64,000 nt of DNA, from the NCBI RefSeq assembly GCF_050633425.1, contig NZ_JBOEGM010000021.1, positions 83,138 to 147,137 on the forward strand, given 5' to 3'. The notes under the pieces are model-generated. The model saw only the letters and a program-made list of their open reading frames with translations. It was not told where the DNA came from and did no database searches. Positions within the stretch are counted from its first letter, which is position 1; each line of letters opens with the position of its first letter. This document shows, piece after piece, positions 59,520 through 64,000 of the stretch. The position numbers and the translations under genes are program-made. The stretch comes from Pelagimonas sp050633425. Lineage in GTDB: Bacteria > Pseudomonadota > Alphaproteobacteria > Rhodobacterales > Rhodobacteraceae.

Positions 59520-62500
59520 ATGTGCGCCGACACGCCCCAAGATACCCCCGAATACAAACAAACCCTGAACCTACCCAAAACCGATTTCCCCATGCGCGCG
59601 GGTCTTCCCAAGCGTGAACCTGCATGGTTGGAACGTTGGGCTGAAATCGGGGTTTATGACCGGTTGCGCGAAAAAACCGGCCGCAAGCCGTTTACGCTTC
59701 ACGATGGTCCCCCCTATGCCAACGGCCACCTTCATATCGGCCACGCGCTGAACAAAACCATCAAAGACATGATCGTGCGCAGCCATCAGATGATGGGGTT
59801 TGATGCGCGTTATGTGCCGGGCTGGGATTGCCACGGCCTTCCTATCGAGTGGAAGATCGAAGAGCAGTACCGCCAAAAAGGCAAAAACAAAGACGACGTT
59901 AACATTGTCGATTTTCGCCAGGAATGCCGCAAGTTTGCCGAGGGTTGGGTTGATATCCAGCGTGAGGAATTCAAACGTCTGGGCATCACCGGCAACTGGG
60001 CCGATCCCTATCTGACGATGAATTTCCACGCTGAGCGCGTCATCGCCGAGGAGTTTATGAAATTCCTGATGAACGGCACGCTTTATCAGGGCTCGAAACC
60101 CGTCATGTGGTCGCCGGTTGAAAAAACCGCATTGGCCGAGGCTGAAGTCGAATATCACGACCACAAAAGCCACACGATCTGGGTGCCGTTTCAAATTGCG
60201 TCATTCAAGCACGATGAGACTATTGCCAAAGCAGCCGGCAAAATTATTGAGGGAAGCGAAGCAGAAAAAGAAGCAATCGGTGAGTATGTTCGTACTCGAT
60301 CAAATGACCTGCTTGATGCCCGCGTGGTGATCTGGACAACAACCCCTTGGACAATCCCGTCAAACAAGGCCGTGGCCTTTGGCAAGGGCATCTCCTATGG
60401 CCTTTATGAAGTCACTGGCACCCCTGAGGAATGCTGGTGCGCAGTAGGAGAGACCTACTTGCTCGCTGACACTCTGGCCGCAGACGTGTTCACCAAGGCG
60501 CGCCTCGAAGAGGGACAATTCAAACGTGTCCGCGATGTGTCGGCGGATGAACTTGGCAGACTCACCCTCGCCCACCCGTTCAACGGCATGGACGGCGCTG
60601 ACGGGTTCTGGGACTATGACGTGCCAATGATTGATGGCGATCATGTCACCGATGATGCGGGTACGGGATTTGTCCACACCGCACCAAGCCATGGTCAAGA
60701 AGACTATGAGTGTTTTGTTGCGCGCAATTGGCTTGACCGGATGACCCACAACGTGGGCGAGGAATCCGAGTTCCTACCGCATGTGCCGTTCTTTGCAGGC
60801 CTGCAGGTCATCGATAAAAAGGGCAAAGAGGGCAAAGCCAACAATGCCGTCATCGCCAAGCTGGTCGAGGCGGGCGGCATCATCGCCCGTGGCCGCGTCG
60901 CGCATAGCTACCCACATAGCTGGCGTTCCAAGGCCCCGATCATCTATCGCAACACGCCGCAATGGTTCGCATCCGTGGATCGTGAAGTTGGCGATGGCCT
61001 TGATACACATGGCAAAACCATCCGCACACGTGCGCTGAATTCGATCGACGAACTGGTGAAATGGTGGCCGCAAACTGGCCGTAACCGTCTCTATTCGATG
61101 ATCGAAGCCCGCCCAGATTGGGTGTTGTCGCGTCAACGTGCGTGGGGTGTGCCGCTGTCATGCTTTACCCGCAAAGGCCTGTTGCCCACAGACCCCGATT
61201 TCCTGCTGCGCAATGACGCTGTTAACGCCCGGATCGCCGAGGCGTTTGAGGTCGAAGGTGCCGATTGTTGGTATGCGGAGGGAGCCAAGGAGCGTTTCTT
61301 GGGCGATGACGTGAACCCCGATGATTATGATCAGGTGTTTGACGTTTTGGATGTGTGGTTCGATTCCGGCACCACCCATGCCTTTGTTCTGCGCGACCGC
61401 GAAGACGGCACCGAAGACGGCATCGCCGACGTCTATATGGAAGGCACGGACCAACACCGAGGGTGGTTCCATTCCTCGCTCTTGCAGGCCTGTGGCACAT
61501 TGGGCCGCGCGCCTTACCGCAACGTGGTCACGCATGGTTTCACGCTGGATGAAAAGGGCAACAAAATGTCCAAATCATTGGGCAACACCATCGTGCCCGA
61601 GAAGATCGTTCAGCAATATGGCGCGGATATCCTGCGTCTTTGGGTGGCTCAGACCGACTATATGGTCGATCAACGCATCGGCCCTGAGATTCTCAAAGGG
61701 GTCGCAGACAGCTACCGCCGTTTGCGCAACACCATGCGCTATATGCTTGGCGCGCTTGGCGATTTCACCGAAGAAGACCGTGTTGCCGTATCCGATATGC
61801 CTGAGCTGGAACGCCTCATTCTGCACCGTCTGGCCGAGATCGACCATCAGGTCCGCAAGGGCTATTCGGAGTTTGATTTCCAAGGTGTCTTTTCGACAGT
61901 GTTCAACTTTGCCACGGTCGATCTCTCGAGCTTCTATTTCGACATCCGCAAAGACGCGCTCTATTGCGATGGCGACAGTGACCGCGCCCGTGCCTGCCGC
62001 ACCGTGCTCGACATCCTGTTCCACCGTTTGACCACTTGGCTCGCGCCGATCCTGGTCTTTACAATGGAAGAGGTCTGGCTCGAACGCTTCCCCGGCGACG
62101 AGAGCTCGGTGCACCTGATCGACATGCCCGACACCCCCAAAGAGTGGATCGACGAACCGCTGGCCGCCAAATGGGCCGAGGTCCGCAAGGTCCGTCGCGT
62201 AGTCACCGCCGCGCTCGAAGTGCAGCGTACCGACAAGGTCATCGGAGCCTCGCTCGAAGCCGCGCCGGTTGTGCATGTGCGTGACGCTGACACATTGGCC
62301 GCTTTGAAATCGCTGCCCTTTGATGACATCTGCATCACCTCTGCGATCTCGCTCAACAATGATCCGCAACCCGCCGAGGCCTTCCGCCTACCGGAAACCG
62401 AAGGCGTGGGTGTGGTGTTTGAAAAAGCCGAAGGTGCGAAATGCCAGCGTTGCTGGAAAATCCTGCCAGACGTCGGCCAGCACAAACACCCCGGCACCTG

Positions 62501-62528
62501 CAAACGTTGTAATGACGCTCTGGGCTAA
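59520..62528 (+). CDS. ileS: Isoleucyl-tRNA synthetase
   Basis: 1002 aa, full-length class I synthetase charging tRNA-Ile. HIGH is in GPPYANGHLHIGHALN near residue 62-77, KMSKS in GNKMSKSLGNT near 680; the CP1 editing domain lies between, with TTPWTIPSNKAVAF and the Asp-rich loop DDAGTGFVHTAPSHGQED. The C-terminal zinc knuckle has CQRCWKILPDVGQHKHPGTCKRC. A short piece around 60200-60320 (FKHDETIAKAAGKIIEGSEAE) is more AT-rich than the rest and may be a lineage-specific insertion in the editing domain. Confidence 0.98.
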   Translation: MCADTPQDTPEYKQTLNLPKTDFPMRAGLPKREPAWLERWAEIGVYDRLREKTGRKPFTLHDGPPYANGHLHIGHALNKTIKDMIVRSHQMMGFDARYVPGWDCHGLPIEWKIEEQYRQKGKNKDDVNIVDFRQECRKFAEGWVDIQREEFKRLGITGNWADPYLTMNFHAERVIAEEFMKFLMNGTLYQGSKPVMWSPVEKTALAEAEVEYHDHKSHTIWVPFQIASFKHDETIAKAAGKIIEGSEAEKEAIGEYVRTRSNDLLDARVVIWTTTPWTIPSNKAVAFGKGISYGLYEVTGTPEECWCAVGETYLLADTLAADVFTKARLEEGQFKRVRDVSADELGRLTLAHPFNGMDGADGFWDYDVPMIDGDHVTDDAGTGFVHTAPSHGQEDYECFVARNWLDRMTHNVGEESEFLPHVPFFAGLQVIDKKGKEGKANNAVIAKLVEAGGIIARGRVAHSYPHSWRSKAPIIYRNTPQWFASVDREVGDGLDTHGKTIRTRALNSIDELVKWWPQTGRNRLYSMIEARPDWVLSRQRAWGVPLSCFTRKGLLPTDPDFLLRNDAVNARIAEAFEVEGADCWYAEGAKERFLGDDVNPDDYDQVFDVLDVWFDSGTTHAFVLRDREDGTEDGIADVYMEGTDQHRGWFHSSLLQACGTLGRAPYRNVVTHGFTLDEKGNKMSKSLGNTIVPEKIVQQYGADILRLWVAQTDYMVDQRIGPEILKGVADSYRRLRNTMRYMLGALGDFTEEDRVAVSDMPELERLILHRLAEIDHQVRKGYSEFDFQGVFSTVFNFATVDLSSFYFDIRKDALYCDGDSDRARACRTVLDILFHRLTTWLAPILVFTMEEVWLERFPGDESSVHLIDMPDTPKEWIDEPLAAKWAEVRKVRRVVTAALEVQRTDKVIGASLEAAPVVHVRDADTLAALKSLPFDDICITSAISLNNDPQPAEAFRLPETEGVGVVFEKAEGAKCQRCWKILPDVGQHKHPGTCKRCNDALG

Positions 62529-62602
62529 ATCTGGACTGGCGGGGGTGACCCCGCCATGCCTCTCCCGCCCTTCTCCTGTCCTGTAGAAAGCTCCAAACGC
62601 AT

Positions 62603-63076
62603 ATGTCTGACTCTCGCCTCAAGATTGTCTTGGTCACCCCGGACATTCCCTACAACACAGGTGCAATCGGGCGGACCTGTCTGGCGTTGAATCTTGAGCT
62701 GATCCTGATCAAACCCTACGGTTTCTCAATCGAAGAAAAGGCCGTTCGGCGCGCGGGTATGGACTATTGGAAACATGTCGACCTGACCGAATTCGACACC
62801 TGGGAAGACTTTATTGAGACACGCAACCCACCGCGTGACAGCCTGTATTTCTTTGAGGAATACGGGGACAAAACCATTTACGATCCAGAATATGACCCGA
62901 ACGGGTATTTGGTTTTCGGCTGTGAAACCAAAGGCCTGCCACGGACGATTTTGGATGGCATGGATGATCGCGTTTTCAAACTGCCAATGATCAATCCGCG
63001 TGTGCGTTCGCTCAACCTTGCCAATACAGCCACCGCCGTCATGTATCAGGCAATGCGCAAACAGTTGGGCGGATAA
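62603..63076 (+). CDS. trmL: tRNA (cytidine(34)-2'-O)-methyltransferase TrmL
   Basis: 157 aa SPOUT enzyme methylating the wobble base of tRNA-Leu. Family blocks: VTPDIPYNTGAIGRTCLALNLELILIKPYGF at the N-terminus, LVFGCETKGLPRTI and the knot-loop LPMINPRVRSLNLANTATAVMYQA near the end. Transcribed after ileS on the same strand with a gap of about 75 bases. Confidence 0.95.
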   Translation: MSDSRLKIVLVTPDIPYNTGAIGRTCLALNLELILIKPYGFSIEEKAVRRAGMDYWKHVDLTEFDTWEDFIETRNPPRDSLYFFEEYGDKTIYDPEYDPNGYLVFGCETKGLPRTILDGMDDRVFKLPMINPRVRSLNLANTATAVMYQAMRKQLGG

Positions 63077-63161
63077 ACGCCCCTTGTTTTGACCTAACGG
63101 ATCGCTCAAAACTGAAACCACACGCCAGCCCACCAGCGGTTTATCAGTTCCGAGACGTTTC

Positions 63162-63941
63162 ATGCCCCGCCGAACCAAACCCACCTCGTTGCCCGCGCCT
63201 TTTCTCAAACGATTAACGCTCAAAGAGGCCTTGCCCCAAGCCCCCTCATATCCTCTGGACCTCCCGTTCCTGCATGATGACTTTGAGATCAATTTCGAAC
63301 AACCGGTGACCATCATTATCGGCGAAAACGGCTCAGGAAAATCCACTTTGGTTGAGGCCATCGCCGGCTTGGCCGGGTTTGACCAAGCCGGCGGCGGTCA
63401 AGGCTATCGTCCCGTCGATCATGCACAGGCCATTGATGTCTCAGGGTCCGGGCTTGGGGATCACCTGCGCGCAGGTTGGCTTCCCAAGGTTACACGTGGC
63501 TGGTTTTTCAAGGCCGAAACGTTCTTTAGCGTCGCGCGTTATCTTGATCGCGCCGCGGTTGAAACTTATAAACCGCCACCCGATTTCCTGTCATGGTCAC
63601 ACGGAGAAGGCTTTGTGCGCTTTTTCGAAGAAAGGATGTCTGAACAGGGTATCTACTTCCTCGACGAACCCGAAAGCGCCCTGTCACCCCGCCGCCAGAT
63701 TGAATTGCTACGGCTCCTTTCCGACATACAACGCTCGGCGCGCGCACAGGTCATCATGGCAACACATTCGCCAATCCTTATGGCCGTGCCCCAGGCCGAT
63801 TTGTGGCGTCTCACCCATCGCGGCCTTGCCCCGACAAACCTTTTCGACACCGATCATTTCCGCCTGTACCGCGCCTTCACCGAAGACCCGGACGGGTTCA
63901 TAAAATCCGCGATGATGGGGGATTGGGACGGCTTGACCTAG
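63162..63941 (+). CDS. AAA-family ATPase (COG3910-like)
   Basis: 259 aa. Walker A IIGENGSGKSTLVEAI near 47-62, signature-like segment FLSWSHGEGFVRFFEERM near 144-161, Walker B GIYFLDEPESALSP near 164-177 and a switch His in VIMATHSPIL near 200-209. This pattern is of the ABC/SMC-like AAA_21/predicted ATPases (COG3910). Such proteins occur alone or in defence modules; here no nuclease partner lies inside the window, which ends just after it. Function unknown. Confidence 0.85.
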   Translation: MPRRTKPTSLPAPFLKRLTLKEALPQAPSYPLDLPFLHDDFEINFEQPVTIIIGENGSGKSTLVEAIAGLAGFDQAGGGQGYRPVDHAQAIDVSGSGLGDHLRAGWLPKVTRGWFFKAETFFSVARYLDRAAVETYKPPPDFLSWSHGEGFVRFFEERMSEQGIYFLDEPESALSPRRQIELLRLLSDIQRSARAQVIMATHSPILMAVPQADLWRLTHRGLAPTNLFDTDHFRLYRAFTEDPDGFIKSAMMGDWDGLT

Positions 63942-64000
63942 CCGAGGAAAGAGCAGGGAACCCCCTGCTCTCCCTTCAAATCAAGGAATAAGGAACAGTG

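Noticed and set aside
61575..62369. 264-codon open frame antisense to ileS
   Set aside because: Opposite a conserved synthetase domain; no family features.
63162..63941. AAA ATPase as part of an anti-phage defence system
   Set aside because: No nuclease, reverse transcriptase or other effector lies next to it within the window; the neighbours are housekeeping genes.

Overview
The window looks like a piece of an alphaproteobacterial chromosome from the Rhodobacterales, most likely the marine roseobacter group. The evidence is the compact GC-rich gene style and many families I know from that order: a small membrane protein often mislabelled 'CTP synthetase', a lipoprotein often mislabelled 'arginine transporter', DUF3572, DUF983, an HpsN-type dehydrogenase, MeaB, a PCu(A)C copper chaperone next to a DUF2946-like protein, and a FrcA-like XylG. 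No species is claimed.

Left edge (1-770): a tyrosine-recombinase fragment runs off the window next to the 3' end of tRNA-Gln(UUG), consistent with the edge of a decayed or continuing integrated element. From 836 to 10.8 kb, mainly on the minus strand, come an H-NOX-like sensor coupled to an HNOBA-GGDEF cyclase, DUF4153, an MttB-family methyltransferase, a HAD phosphatase with DUF3572, a PleD-type cyclase (plus strand), and an EF-hand / ECF sigma / membrane protein / periplasmic helical protein operon. From 11.0 to 15.5 kb lie DUF983, Nudix, alpha/beta hydrolase, and a LysR regulator divergent from an HpsN-like dehydrogenase.

The centre of the left half (16.1-26.5 kb) is a complete xylose system: xylF, xylH, xylG and xylA on the minus strand, a divergent ROK repressor across an AT-rich inverted repeat, and xylB further right. 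Between the repressor and xylB sit two extracytoplasmic proteins facing each other, a CRTAC1/FG-GAP protein overlapping the repressor stop and a di-haem MauG-like protein overlapping the xylB stop.

From 26.7 to 32.5 kb, after lepA, the window has accessory character: an AT-rich pair of unknown genes, a REP-associated tyrosine transposase carrying a REP-like pair inside its own reading frame, an orphan Phd/YefM-like antitoxin with an upstream inverted repeat, and a DUF1353 lipoprotein. From 32.7 to 47.5 kb are mainly housekeeping genes: low-molecular-weight phosphatase, copper chaperone, beta-hydroxyacid dehydrogenase, rpmB, meaB, hrpB, isochorismatase-like hydrolase, argF and argD, truA, an MFS exporter, and an HxlR regulator divergent from VOC and MAPEG genes with two palindromic sites.

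The right end (47.6-64 kb) has ycjX-GNAT-ycjF, a very large DUF2339 membrane protein, a VIT1/CCC1-like transporter, a small CBU_0592-like protein, an FAD monooxygenase, an SDR-DoxX-like fusion with DUF2269, a group III truncated haemoglobin, a lipoprotein, ileS, trmL and an AAA ATPase. I saw no rRNA, CRISPR array, complete insertion sequence or prophage.
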